From positions 1 through 7,825 of the forward strand of contig JAPUHG010000274.1 in NCBI GenBank assembly GCA_027297845.1: a stretch of 7,825 nt of DNA, read 5' to 3'. The notes below the pieces were generated by a model. That model was given only the letters and a program-made list of their open reading frames with translations. It searched no databases and was not told where the DNA came from. The translations under genes were made by a program, and so were the position numbers. The stretch is from Gammaproteobacteria bacterium (GTDB lineage: Bacteria; Pseudomonadota; Gammaproteobacteria; Steroidobacterales; MnTg04). Of the stretch, positions 1 to 5,734 are shown in pieces (the first letter of the stretch is position 1; every line of letters starts with the position of its first letter).

Positions 1-396
1 TTCGCCAAACGCAGTATTCAGGATGACGTTGGCGGTCTTGCGGCCGACTCCCGGCAGGCTTTCCAGTTCGGCTCGCGTACGCGGGACCTGGGCGCCGAAT
101 TTTTCATTGAGCATGCGGCAGGTCGAGATGATGTTTTTCGCCTTGGTGTTATACAGGCCGATGGTTCGTATGTGGGTTTTCAGACCATCCGGGCCCAGTT
201 CGAGTATCGCCGATGGCGAATTGGCGACGGCGTACAAGCCACGGGTCGCTTTGTTGACGCTGATATCGGTCGCTTGCGCAGACAGAATGACGGCGATCAA
301 TAATTCGAATTCTGATCGGTAAAGCAGCTCGGTGGTCGGTGAGGGGTCGGCGGCTTTGAGTCGGGCAAATATTTCCGTTCGCTTTGCCCGGTTCAT
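1..396 (-). CDS. nth: Endonuclease III (DNA glycosylase/AP lyase), N-terminal 132 codons, cut by window edge
   Basis: Nth removes oxidised pyrimidines from DNA and nicks the resulting abasic site (base excision repair, cytoplasm). The window holds residues 1-132 of a protein that is about 211 residues in E. coli. The start MNRAKRTEIFARLK and the block FELLIAVILSAQATD (residues 30-44) match the family. The helix-hairpin-helix motif LPGVGRKTAN lies at 114-123, with the catalytic Lys at 120, the same number as in E. coli. The catalytic Asp (138 in E. coli) and the four [4Fe-4S] cysteines lie beyond base 1 and cannot be checked. The ATG at 396 overlaps the rsxE stop as ATGA, and a good Shine-Dalgarno lies inside the last codons of rsxE, so this start is well supported and translation is probably coupled to rsxE. 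It is the last gene of the rsx operon visible here. Nothing suggests it is broken. Confidence 0.96.
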   Translation of the reverse strand, partial: MNRAKRTEIFARLKAADPSPTTELLYRSEFELLIAVILSAQATDISVNKATRGLYAVANSPSAILELGPDGLKTHIRTIGLYNTKAKNIISTCRMLNEKFGAQVPRTRAELESLPGVGRKTANVILNTAFGE

Positions 397-1079
397 GCTC
401 GCTCACTCACCTCACCGGATGCGAGTGAAACAGTAGTTCGGCGGGCATGACGGCTATCCAGGACATTCTTCAAGGCGACCAGCAGGCCAAGACCGATAAA
501 AGCGCCCGGGGGCAGCAAAGCGAGGATAAAGCCGTGCTCCGGATCGAAGAATTGTATGCTCCAGTTGCTCGCGATATCGCCAAACAGCAGCTCGGCGCCA
601 TCGAACAGGCTGCCACGGCCGACCAATTCCCGGATCGCGCCGAGTACGACCAAGGTTGCCGCAAAGCCGCTACCCATGGCCATGCCATCGAGCAGCGATG
701 GCAGGGGTGGATTTCGAGATGCGAATGCCTCGGCGCGACCAATAATCGCGCAGTTGGTGACGATCAACGGTACGAATATACCGAGGACTCGATAAAGCTC
801 ATGGAACCAGGCGTTCATGACCAGTTCGATGATGGTTACCAGGGACGCGATCAACAATACAAACACAGGAATCCGTATTTCGTCCCGCAGGAAATTACGG
901 GTCAGCGAGACAATGAGGTTCGACGCGCAAAGCACGGCGATCGTAGCGATACCCAGCCCCAGGCCATTGACCAGGCTGTTGCTGACTGCCAGCAATGGGC
1001 AAAGACCCAGCAATTGCACGAGGGCCGGGTTATTTTTCCACAATCCCGTGTTGACGATTTCCCTGTTGGCGCTACTCAT
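393..1079 (-). CDS. rsxE: Rnf/Rsx electron transport complex subunit E
   Basis: Integral inner-membrane subunit of the Rsx (Rnf) complex; RnfE is a homologue of NqrD and pairs with RsxA to form the symmetric membrane core. The 228 residues (231 in E. coli) contain six hydrophobic segments, roughly 20-38, 40-60, 68-90, 97-116, 133-152 and 184-205. Recognisable blocks are GLWKNNPALVQLLGLCPLLAV (from residue 12), IFVPLIVTNCAIIGRAEAFA (101-120) and PPGAFIGLGLL (190-200). Cys27 and Cys110, one in each repeat half, correspond to the cysteines that, in Rnf and Nqr structures, hold a [2Fe-2S] cluster with the matching pair in RsxA. The ATG overlaps the rsxG stop as ATGA, and no strong Shine-Dalgarno is visible, so initiation probably depends on coupling to rsxG. 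Its own stop overlaps the nth start. The C-terminal tail after about 208 is polar and poorly conserved, as usual. Confidence 0.97.
   Translation of the reverse strand: MSSANREIVNTGLWKNNPALVQLLGLCPLLAVSNSLVNGLGLGIATIAVLCASNLIVSLTRNFLRDEIRIPVFVLLIASLVTIIELVMNAWFHELYRVLGIFVPLIVTNCAIIGRAEAFASRNPPLPSLLDGMAMGSGFAATLVVLGAIRELVGRGSLFDGAELLFGDIASNWSIQFFDPEHGFILALLPPGAFIGLGLLVALKNVLDSRHARRTTVSLASGEVSERA
406..416 (-). promoter_or_regulatory. Shine-Dalgarno of nth inside rsxE
   Basis: On the minus strand this reads GGTGAGGTGAG. It offers GAGGTG (11 bases before the nth ATG) or GGTGAG (9 bases before). The bases also encode the C-terminal Gly-Glu-Val-Ser of RsxE, so ribosomes finishing rsxE uncover or sit on the nth initiation site. 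It supports the ATG at 396 over any other start. Confidence 0.6.
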
Positions 1080-1747
1080 GGGCGCTCGTCCGACCGCAAA
1101 CGGTAGGTGTCGCCGGTTGCCGCATCAAAAAGCCGAGCCTGATGCTGGTCAAAAAACAGCATCGTCTTGTGGACTGCCTGGACCACAACACGCGGGCTGA
1201 TCGTTGCTCCGGTCAATTGGTCGAATCGACCGCCGTCTTTTTTGACTTGCCAGTCTGCTGCCTTTGTATTCACCGACGACAGGCCCGGGAATTGTTCGAT
1301 CCAGTCGGACCTTTGCTGGTCGATGCCGTCACCGAGGCCCGGGGTTTCGCGGTGTGACACGACCCTGACGCCTGCCAGGCCGCCATCGGCATAAATGCCG
1401 ACCAGCAGGCGTATGACGCCGTTGTAACCATTGGGGGCCTGCGGCGATATGATCAGCCCGACGGGCTGGTCTTGTCGGCGGGCCCTGAAAACAACTACCG
1501 CCTGATCCGTTCCAAGCATCTCCGGATCGATGACATCGATTGTATCCGTGAACAAATCGTTATCGTAGGTTGACGCGGGTATCAGTTCGTTCAGGCTGCG
1601 CAACATGTACTCACGCTCGTTTTTTTCTATTCGGTCGACGGTCAGGATGTGGAACAGCGTCACCACGCCGATCCCGATTACGGCGAACACGAACAGGCTC
1701 AGGCCCGAACGACTCATCTGCCGGAACAGATTTCCGCGTTCAGTCAT
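1076..1747 (-). CDS. rsxG: Rnf/Rsx complex subunit G, covalent FMN protein
   Basis: RsxG is the membrane-anchored, mostly periplasmic subunit that carries a covalently bound FMN and relays electrons within the Rsx complex; it is related to NqrC. A single N-terminal membrane segment spans about 15-35 (LSLFVFAVIGIGVVTLF). The FMN-binding domain follows. It has PNGYNGVIRLLVG (105-117), the conserved ETPGLGD (134-140), VKKDGGRFDQ (168-177) and the flavinylation motif LTGAT, with Thr182 as the expected acceptor. At 223 residues it is somewhat longer than E. coli RsxG (206), with the extra length mostly at the ends and around 60-80. The start overlaps the end of rsxD by 8 bases, and GGTG sits about 8 bases upstream. 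The stop overlaps the rsxE ATG. Attachment of FMN needs the flavin transferase ApbE, which is not encoded in this window. Confidence 0.96.
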   Translation of the reverse strand: MTERGNLFRQMSRSGLSLFVFAVIGIGVVTLFHILTVDRIEKNEREYMLRSLNELIPASTYDNDLFTDTIDVIDPEMLGTDQAVVVFRARRQDQPVGLIISPQAPNGYNGVIRLLVGIYADGGLAGVRVVSHRETPGLGDGIDQQRSDWIEQFPGLSSVNTKAADWQVKKDGGRFDQLTGATISPRVVVQAVHKTMLFFDQHQARLFDAATGDTYRLRSDERP

Positions 1748-2774
1748 GGCCGTACACCCGCGGCCTGGTGTAATGGTCGATCAAAGGTGTGGTCATGTTC
1801 ATAAACAGCACGGCGAACGCGACACCATCCGGAAATCCGCCCCAGGTACGAATTACATAGACCAGGATACCGATGCCGGCGCCGTATATTTTCATACCAA
1901 GGGGAGATACCGGAGCGGTGACCGGATCCGTGGCAATGAAAAACGCACCGAACAAAGTGGCCCCGGCAAAAAGATGAAAACCGGACGGTACATAGGCGCC
2001 CGGGTTCAACAAGTACATCACCGCCGCGGTCACAAACAAACCCAACAGCATGAACATCGGGATCTGCCAGCGGATGACGCCTTTGTATAGCATCCACAAG
2101 CCGCCAAACGCGCTGTAAATACCAATCCACTCCCAGCCTTTACCGGCGAAATTGCCGAACAACGGTCCGTTTTTGATCTCCGTGTAGGTTTTGGCCTGCG
2201 CGAGCTGATTCCTGGTTTCATCGAGCGGCGAAGCGGCCGTGATGGCATCGATCGCCTGTCCATCCGGCAGGTGACCGGTAAAAAGATAAAAGAGGCTTTC
2301 ACCAAAAGAAGGGTGGCTGATACCGATATCGACGTTAAGAGGCGGCAGCCAGCTGGTCATCGCCACCGGAAAGGACACCAGCAACACGACGTAGGCGGCC
2401 ATCGCGGGATTGAACGGGTTGTGCCCGAGGCCGCCATAAAGGTGTTTGGCGACAACGATGGCGAATATTGCACCCGTTGCCGATACCCACCAGGGGGTCA
2501 GCGGCGGCAAGGCAAAGGCGAGCAGTACCGCGGTTACCAGCGCACTGAAATCCAGCAAGAAAGGCCTCAATGGAAGCCCGCGCAACCTTAGCATTAGGGC
2601 CTCTGCCCCGATCGCCGTCCCACCGACTACGATGATATTGAAAATCAGGCCGGGACCGAAAAAATAGACGTGTGCGATGGCTGCCGGGATCAGGGCTTTG
2701 AGTACCCTCTGCATCGTGCGTCGTACGCTGCCCGATGGCGTGATGTGAGGGGCGAACTGGGAATCGAATTTCAT
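1740..2774 (-). CDS. rsxD: Rnf/Rsx complex subunit D, NqrB-like membrane flavoprotein
   Basis: RsxD is the multi-spanning NqrB/RnfD-family subunit that carries a covalent FMN and is thought to take part in ion movement. The 344 residues (352 in E. coli) form about ten hydrophobic segments. Family blocks include PPLTPWWVSATGAIFAIVVAK (90-110), the very conserved LYGGLGHNPFNPAM (112-125), FPVAMTSWLPP (135-145), HLFAGATLFGAFFIATDPVTAP (267-288) and the C-terminal GGFPDGVAFAVL...PLIDHYTRPRVYGH. The periplasmic loop near 176-185 reads DAITAASPLD where E. coli, as I recall it, has GISQATPLD. The FMN-acceptor position (Thr187 in E. coli and Vibrio numbering) is therefore Ser182 here, codon TCG at 2229-2231. 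The sequence still fits the ApbE acceptor pattern that ends in Ala-Thr/Ser. The ATG overlaps the rsxC stop as ATGA, with AAGGA 9 bases upstream as a good ribosome site. Confidence 0.97.
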   Translation of the reverse strand: MKFDSQFAPHITPSGSVRRTMQRVLKALIPAAIAHVYFFGPGLIFNIIVVGGTAIGAEALMLRLRGLPLRPFLLDFSALVTAVLLAFALPPLTPWWVSATGAIFAIVVAKHLYGGLGHNPFNPAMAAYVVLLVSFPVAMTSWLPPLNVDIGISHPSFGESLFYLFTGHLPDGQAIDAITAASPLDETRNQLAQAKTYTEIKNGPLFGNFAGKGWEWIGIYSAFGGLWMLYKGVIRWQIPMFMLLGLFVTAAVMYLLNPGAYVPSGFHLFAGATLFGAFFIATDPVTAPVSPLGMKIYGAGIGILVYVIRTWGGFPDGVAFAVLFMNMTTPLIDHYTRPRVYGHD

Positions 2775-4336
2775 CGGCCCGGATCCTTGCCCGGGGCGTC
2801 GGTGCCAATGGTTTTTTCCTGTGCGCGTTGCACCGAGTCTGCAATCTGTTGCTCGCGTTCCTGCGGATTGGCATCGGCCAGCCGCTTCTTGCGGGCGGTC
2901 AGCCGCGCCTGCCGGGCTTCCTCTTCGATTCTCAGGCGTGTTTCCCGGTTTTCAAATCTGTGTTTTGCTACCTGGGATTTGTCATGTTGCGAATCGAGCG
3001 CGGACAGCTCCGCCTTGGCATAGCGAAAATACTGGGTGAGCGGGATATGGCTCGGGCAAACATAATCACAGCACCCGCATTCGATGCAGTCGCCAACCGA
3101 GAGCAGGGCGGCCTTGTCCAGGTCCCCGCCTTTCACCTGCCAGAACAATTCCTGCGGTTGCAAATTGACCGGACAGACCTGCGCGCATTTGCCGCAACGA
3201 ATGCACGGCATCACATAGCTCGTATGCTCCAGTTCTGTCGGGCCGGCAACCGCAATACAGTTGGTTCCCTTGACCACGGGCAGCTGGTCATCGGTCAGCG
3301 AAAATCCCATCATCGGGCCGCCCATGAGCAATGCTTCGGCGCCAAGGCGGTAGCCGCCGCATGCCGCGATCAGATCCGCGATTGGCGTTCCCAGCCTGAC
3401 CTCGAGATTACCGGGTAGATGGACGCCCTTGCCCGCAACGGTGGTGATCCGTGAAATCAGGGGCTGGCCATCGATCAACGCTTGCTTGACAGCTAACGCC
3501 GTACCGACATTTTGCGAGAGATAACCAACGTCTTGCGGGTATCCGTCAAACGGGACTTCCTGGCCGGTCAGGACCTGCACGAGTTGCCTTTCTCCACCGG
3601 CGGGATAAATGGAGTAGATTTTTCGCAGACGAATACGATCATCGCCAATCCTGGCCAACGCTTTTTCGAGTGCATCTATGGCTCTACGCTTGTCTCGTTC
3701 GATGCCAATCAGCGCTCTCGGTGCGGATATTGCGTGGAGCATGATCTGAATTCCGGTGATCAACTCATCCGCATGCTCCCTGATCAACATATCGTCGCAG
3801 CTGATCAGGGGCTCACATTCGGCGGCGTTGATGATCAGATCCTTTATGCCCCGGTCCTCGGCTTTGGCCATCTTGGCAGCCGTTGGATACATGGCGCCGC
3901 CGAGACCGGTAATGCCGGCACTGCGGATCCTGTCCTGGATTTCTTCAGGGCTCAGTGACAGGTAGTCCAGGCAAGCCAGACCAGTATCCATCGCCTGATC
4001 CTTACCGTCCGCCTTGAGCACTATGCAGAGCGCGCTAAGACCGCCCGGGTGAGGGACAGGGTGCATGCCTATGGATTCAATGGTCCCGGATGTCGACGCA
4101 TGCACCGGCGCCGAGACGGTGCCGTCTCCGGCGGCGATTGCCTGACCCTTGAGGACGGTGTCACCTGGCTGCACCAGCGGTATCGCTTCGCGACCGATAT
4201 GCTGGCTCACTGGCAATATCAGTTTCTCCGGAATCGGCACCTGCCGAATCGGCGTCAGCGTGGACTGGATCTTGTTTGGTAAGAGTTTCAGTCCGCCGCG
4301 GAAACGACGGGGCATGATTTTTTCTTGCTGGTCCAT
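2771..4336 (-). CDS. rsxC: Rnf/Rsx complex subunit C, NADH/FMN and iron-sulfur subunit
   Basis: RsxC is the peripheral cytoplasmic subunit that oxidises or reduces NAD(H); it resembles the NuoF and NqrA fold. In the 521-residue protein an N-terminal barrel-like part (about 20-130) precedes the nucleotide/FMN region with GITGLGGAMYPTAAKM (141-156), INAAECEP (169-176) and YPAGGERQL (244-252). Two [4Fe-4S] motifs follow: Cys378, 381, 384, 388 and Cys417, 420, 423, 427, all intact. The tail from about 440 is charged and probably helical. E. coli RsxC is about 740 residues because of long Ala/Lys/Glu repeats in the tail; that repeat extension is absent here. I chose the ATG at 4336, 4 bases after rsxB. 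The open frame continues upstream to 4477, but that part only runs antiphase through rsxB. An ATG at 4315 is an alternative that removes seven residues. The ribosome site is weak. Confidence 0.96.
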   Translation of the reverse strand: MDQQEKIMPRRFRGGLKLLPNKIQSTLTPIRQVPIPEKLILPVSQHIGREAIPLVQPGDTVLKGQAIAAGDGTVSAPVHASTSGTIESIGMHPVPHPGGLSALCIVLKADGKDQAMDTGLACLDYLSLSPEEIQDRIRSAGITGLGGAMYPTAAKMAKAEDRGIKDLIINAAECEPLISCDDMLIREHADELITGIQIMLHAISAPRALIGIERDKRRAIDALEKALARIGDDRIRLRKIYSIYPAGGERQLVQVLTGQEVPFDGYPQDVGYLSQNVGTALAVKQALIDGQPLISRITTVAGKGVHLPGNLEVRLGTPIADLIAACGGYRLGAEALLMGGPMMGFSLTDDQLPVVKGTNCIAVAGPTELEHTSYVMPCIRCGKCAQVCPVNLQPQELFWQVKGGDLDKAALLSVGDCIECGCCDYVCPSHIPLTQYFRYAKAELSALDSQHDKSQVAKHRFENRETRLRIEEEARQARLTARKKRLADANPQEREQQIADSVQRAQEKTIGTDAPGKDPGR

Positions 4337-4340
4337 GGTT

Positions 4341-4889
4341 TCAGCCGACCTGCTCGGCCCAGCGCTCGGGGGGTGGCCACTTCCAGTTGCTCGCGCGCGG
4401 TTGCGGAACCACCATATCGATACAATCGACAGGACAGGGTTCCACGCACAAATCGCAACCGGTACATTCGGCTTCAATCACCGTGTGCATCTGCTTGCTG
4501 GCGCCAAGAATTGCGTCCACCGGGCATGCCTGAATGCAAATTGTGCAGCCGATACACAGACTCTCATCAATAATGGCTACGGCGACGGGCTTTTCTTCGC
4601 CATATTCGGGATCCAGCGTCAGGATGTCCCGACCGAGCAGATTGGCAAGCGCGTGAATCGTGGTCTCGCCACCAGGTGGGCAGTGATTGATCTCCGCCTC
4701 GCCCGCGACGATCGCTTCTGCGTAGGGTCTGCATCCTGGATAGTTGCATTGTCCACATTGTGTTTGCGGTAACAGGTTGTTGATCTGCTCGACCACCGGA
4801 TCCTCGGTGATTCTAAATCGATCCGCGGCAAAACCCAGCGCCAGACCCAACGCGAGTGCGAGCAGACCGATTGTGATGATCGCGATCAT
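4341..4889 (-). CDS. rsxB: Rnf/Rsx complex subunit B, multi-cluster ferredoxin
   Basis: RsxB is the electron-transfer subunit facing the cytoplasm that links RsxC and the external ferredoxin partner to the membrane core. An N-terminal membrane anchor spans about 1-22. A 4Fe-4S domain of the CxxCxxxxC type follows (Cys45, 48, 53 and 70, in QCGQCNYPGC). Then come two classic ferredoxin motifs: Cys112, 115, 118, 122 and Cys142, 145, 148, 152, each ending in Cys-Pro. All twelve ligands are present, so three [4Fe-4S] clusters are expected. The protein has 182 residues against 192 in E. coli, with a shorter and different C-terminus after the conserved SNWKW. One base separates the rsxA stop from its ATG, and AAGGG lies just upstream as the ribosome site. 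rsxC starts 4 bases beyond its stop. Confidence 0.97.
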   Translation of the reverse strand: MIAIITIGLLALALGLALGFAADRFRITEDPVVEQINNLLPQTQCGQCNYPGCRPYAEAIVAGEAEINHCPPGGETTIHALANLLGRDILTLDPEYGEEKPVAVAIIDESLCIGCTICIQACPVDAILGASKQMHTVIEAECTGCDLCVEPCPVDCIDMVVPQPRASNWKWPPPERWAEQVG

Positions 4890-4890
4890 T

Positions 4891-5472
4891 TCAGCCCTTG
4901 ATCAGACCGGTAAAACCGATAAAAGCGAGCGCCATGATTCCGGCCGTGATCAGGGCGATTGAAGCGCCCCGGAAGGGCGCCGGGATATCCGCGAGACTGA
5001 TTCTTTCGCGAATCGCCGAAAAAAACACCAGCACCATCGAAAACCCCATTGCCGCGCCAAAGCCATACAGTAGCGATTCCAGGAAGCCGTGCGATTCCTG
5101 GACGTTGAGCAAGGTGACCCCGAGTACCGCGCAATTGGTGGTGATCAAGGGTAAATAGATCCCGAGGATCTGATAGAGCAGGGGGCTGGATCGGCGAACC
5201 ATCATTTCCGTGAACTGAACCATTGCGGCGATGACCAGGATGAAGGTAATCGTTCTCAGGTAGGTCAGCCCCAGCGGTTCCAGCAAATAATGATGCAGGA
5301 GATAACTTGCGGCGGAAGAGAGGGTCAGGACAAAAGTCGTGGCCAATCCCATGCCGACGGCTCCATCCAGTTTTCGTGACACGCCCATGAACGGACAAAG
5401 GCCCAGAAACTTTACCAGTACAAAATTATTGACCAGAACGGTGCTGACAATGATTAAACCCAGTTCGCTCAC
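4891..5472 (-). CDS. rsxA: Rnf/Rsx complex subunit A
   Basis: RsxA is the first gene of the rsx operon and an integral membrane subunit homologous to NqrE, partner of RsxE. The 193 residues equal the E. coli length. Six hydrophobic segments are seen near 5-25, 38-58, 70-90, 98-119, 131-152 and 168-190. Signature blocks are STVLVNNFVLVKFLGLCPFM (10-29), IYLPLITTNCAVLGVTLLN (105-123) and AIRERISLADIPAPFRG (153-169). Cys26 and Cys114 are the cysteines that, in solved Rnf/Nqr structures, coordinate the intramembrane [2Fe-2S] cluster with RsxE. The start codon is GTG. An in-frame TAG at 5488-5490 leaves only AAG GCA GGC AAC AAC before the GTG, and the next in-frame ATG is residue 29, inside a conserved helix, so GTG is the only sensible start. 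The gap to metG is 262 bases, so it probably has its own promoter. Confidence 0.97.
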   Translation of the reverse strand: MSELGLIIVSTVLVNNFVLVKFLGLCPFMGVSRKLDGAVGMGLATTFVLTLSSAASYLLHHYLLEPLGLTYLRTITFILVIAAMVQFTEMMVRRSSPLLYQILGIYLPLITTNCAVLGVTLLNVQESHGFLESLLYGFGAAMGFSMVLVFFSAIRERISLADIPAPFRGASIALITAGIMALAFIGFTGLIKG

Positions 5473-5479
5473 GTTGTTG

Positions 5480-5489
5480 CCTGCCTTCT
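5480..5489 (-). promoter_or_regulatory. Shine-Dalgarno of rsxA, supporting a GTG start
   Basis: The minus strand reads AGAAGGCAGG just before the GTG at 5472. CAGG gives a 7-base spacing and AGAAGG an 11-base spacing. Either can serve. The site fits only the GTG start, because a TAG stop in the rsxA frame overlaps its upstream end. Confidence 0.5.
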
Positions 5490-5561
5490 AACCCGCATAC
5501 TTTAGCAAGGATTGCGGATGCTGGGTGAGGGCTCGGACAGTTGCGGGCAGGTCTGGATCGA

Positions 5562-5585
5562 AATCCATAGTGATCGCTATGGATT
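5562..5585. repeat. 24-bp inverted repeat in the metG-rsxA gap, possible operator or leader hairpin
   Basis: Two perfect 9-base arms, AATCCATAG and CTATGGATT, flank the 6-base loop TGATCG. The loop is itself nearly palindromic around GATC, so the whole 24 bp differs from a perfect palindrome at only one base pair. No run of T follows on either strand, so it does not look like an intrinsic terminator. It lies about 90 bases upstream of the rsxA GTG and would be inside the transcript leader if the candidate promoter at 5659-5686 is used. It could be a binding site for a dimeric regulator or an RNA hairpin. It does not match a SoxR box as I remember it. The inverted repeat itself is certain; any role is inferred. 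Confidence 0.75.
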
Positions 5586-5658
5586 GAGTGAAGACCAAGC
5601 TCAGCTGCCCGAGAACCAGCCAGGGCCGCCATAGGTTGACAACGATGTTCAAGCTGTA

Positions 5659-5686
5659 ATTAGAAATCAATGGACCAATGCCTCAA
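5659..5686 (-). promoter_or_regulatory. Candidate sigma70-type promoter for the rsx operon
   Basis: On the minus strand TTGAGG (5681-5686; 4 of 6 matches to the -35 consensus) is followed after 16 bases by TCTAAT (5659-5664; 5 of 6 matches to the -10 consensus). Transcription would start near 5652 and give a leader of about 180 bases before rsxA, containing the inverted repeat at 5562-5585. The location, between metG and rsxA and facing rsxA, is what one would expect. Promoter matches of this quality do occur by chance, so this is a candidate only. Confidence 0.35.
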
Positions 5687-5712
5687 AATTTCCAAACTAT
5701 TCGTGATGGTGA

Positions 5713-5733
5713 CCGCCTTGGTGAAATAGGCGG
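5713..5733. repeat. Small hairpin just after the metG stop
   Basis: Six-base arms CCGCCT and AGGCGG enclose a 9-base loop. The hairpin begins 2 bases past the metG stop codon. Its position suits a transcript end for metG, but the bases that follow on the minus strand (TCACCATCACG) contain no T-run, so it is not a standard intrinsic terminator. It may stabilise the metG 3' end or allow partial read-through into rsxA. Confidence 0.35.
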
Positions 5734-5734
5734 G

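Noticed and set aside
447..1106. A 219-codon plus-strand open frame opposite rsxE
   Set aside because: Antisense shadow of a conserved membrane protein gene; its composition is very rich in Gln, Arg and Asp with no protein-like pattern.
4337..4477. A 47-residue N-terminal extension of RsxC
   Set aside because: It would run through the end of rsxB in another frame. The known RsxC family begins near the ATG at 4336, which sits at normal operon spacing.
5078..5102. An 8-base inverted repeat (TCCAGGAA / TTCCTGGA) inside rsxA
   Set aside because: It is in coding sequence for a normal family segment, short, and not associated with any other signal; chance is the simplest explanation.
5426..5632. 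A 68-codon minus-strand open frame overlapping the rsxA start
   Set aside because: It overlaps the conserved first 16 codons of rsxA out of frame, has an Arg/Ser/His-rich shadow-like composition and has no clear ribosome site.
5656..5670. An FNR-like half site (TTGAT) near the candidate rsx promoter
   Set aside because: Only one half of the expected symmetric site is present; the other half does not match at the needed spacing.
5670..5729. A 19-codon plus-strand ORF (ATG at 5670) in the metG-rsxA gap
   Set aside because: Too short, with no ribosome site or homologue I recognise, and it overlaps the candidate promoter and the post-metG hairpin.
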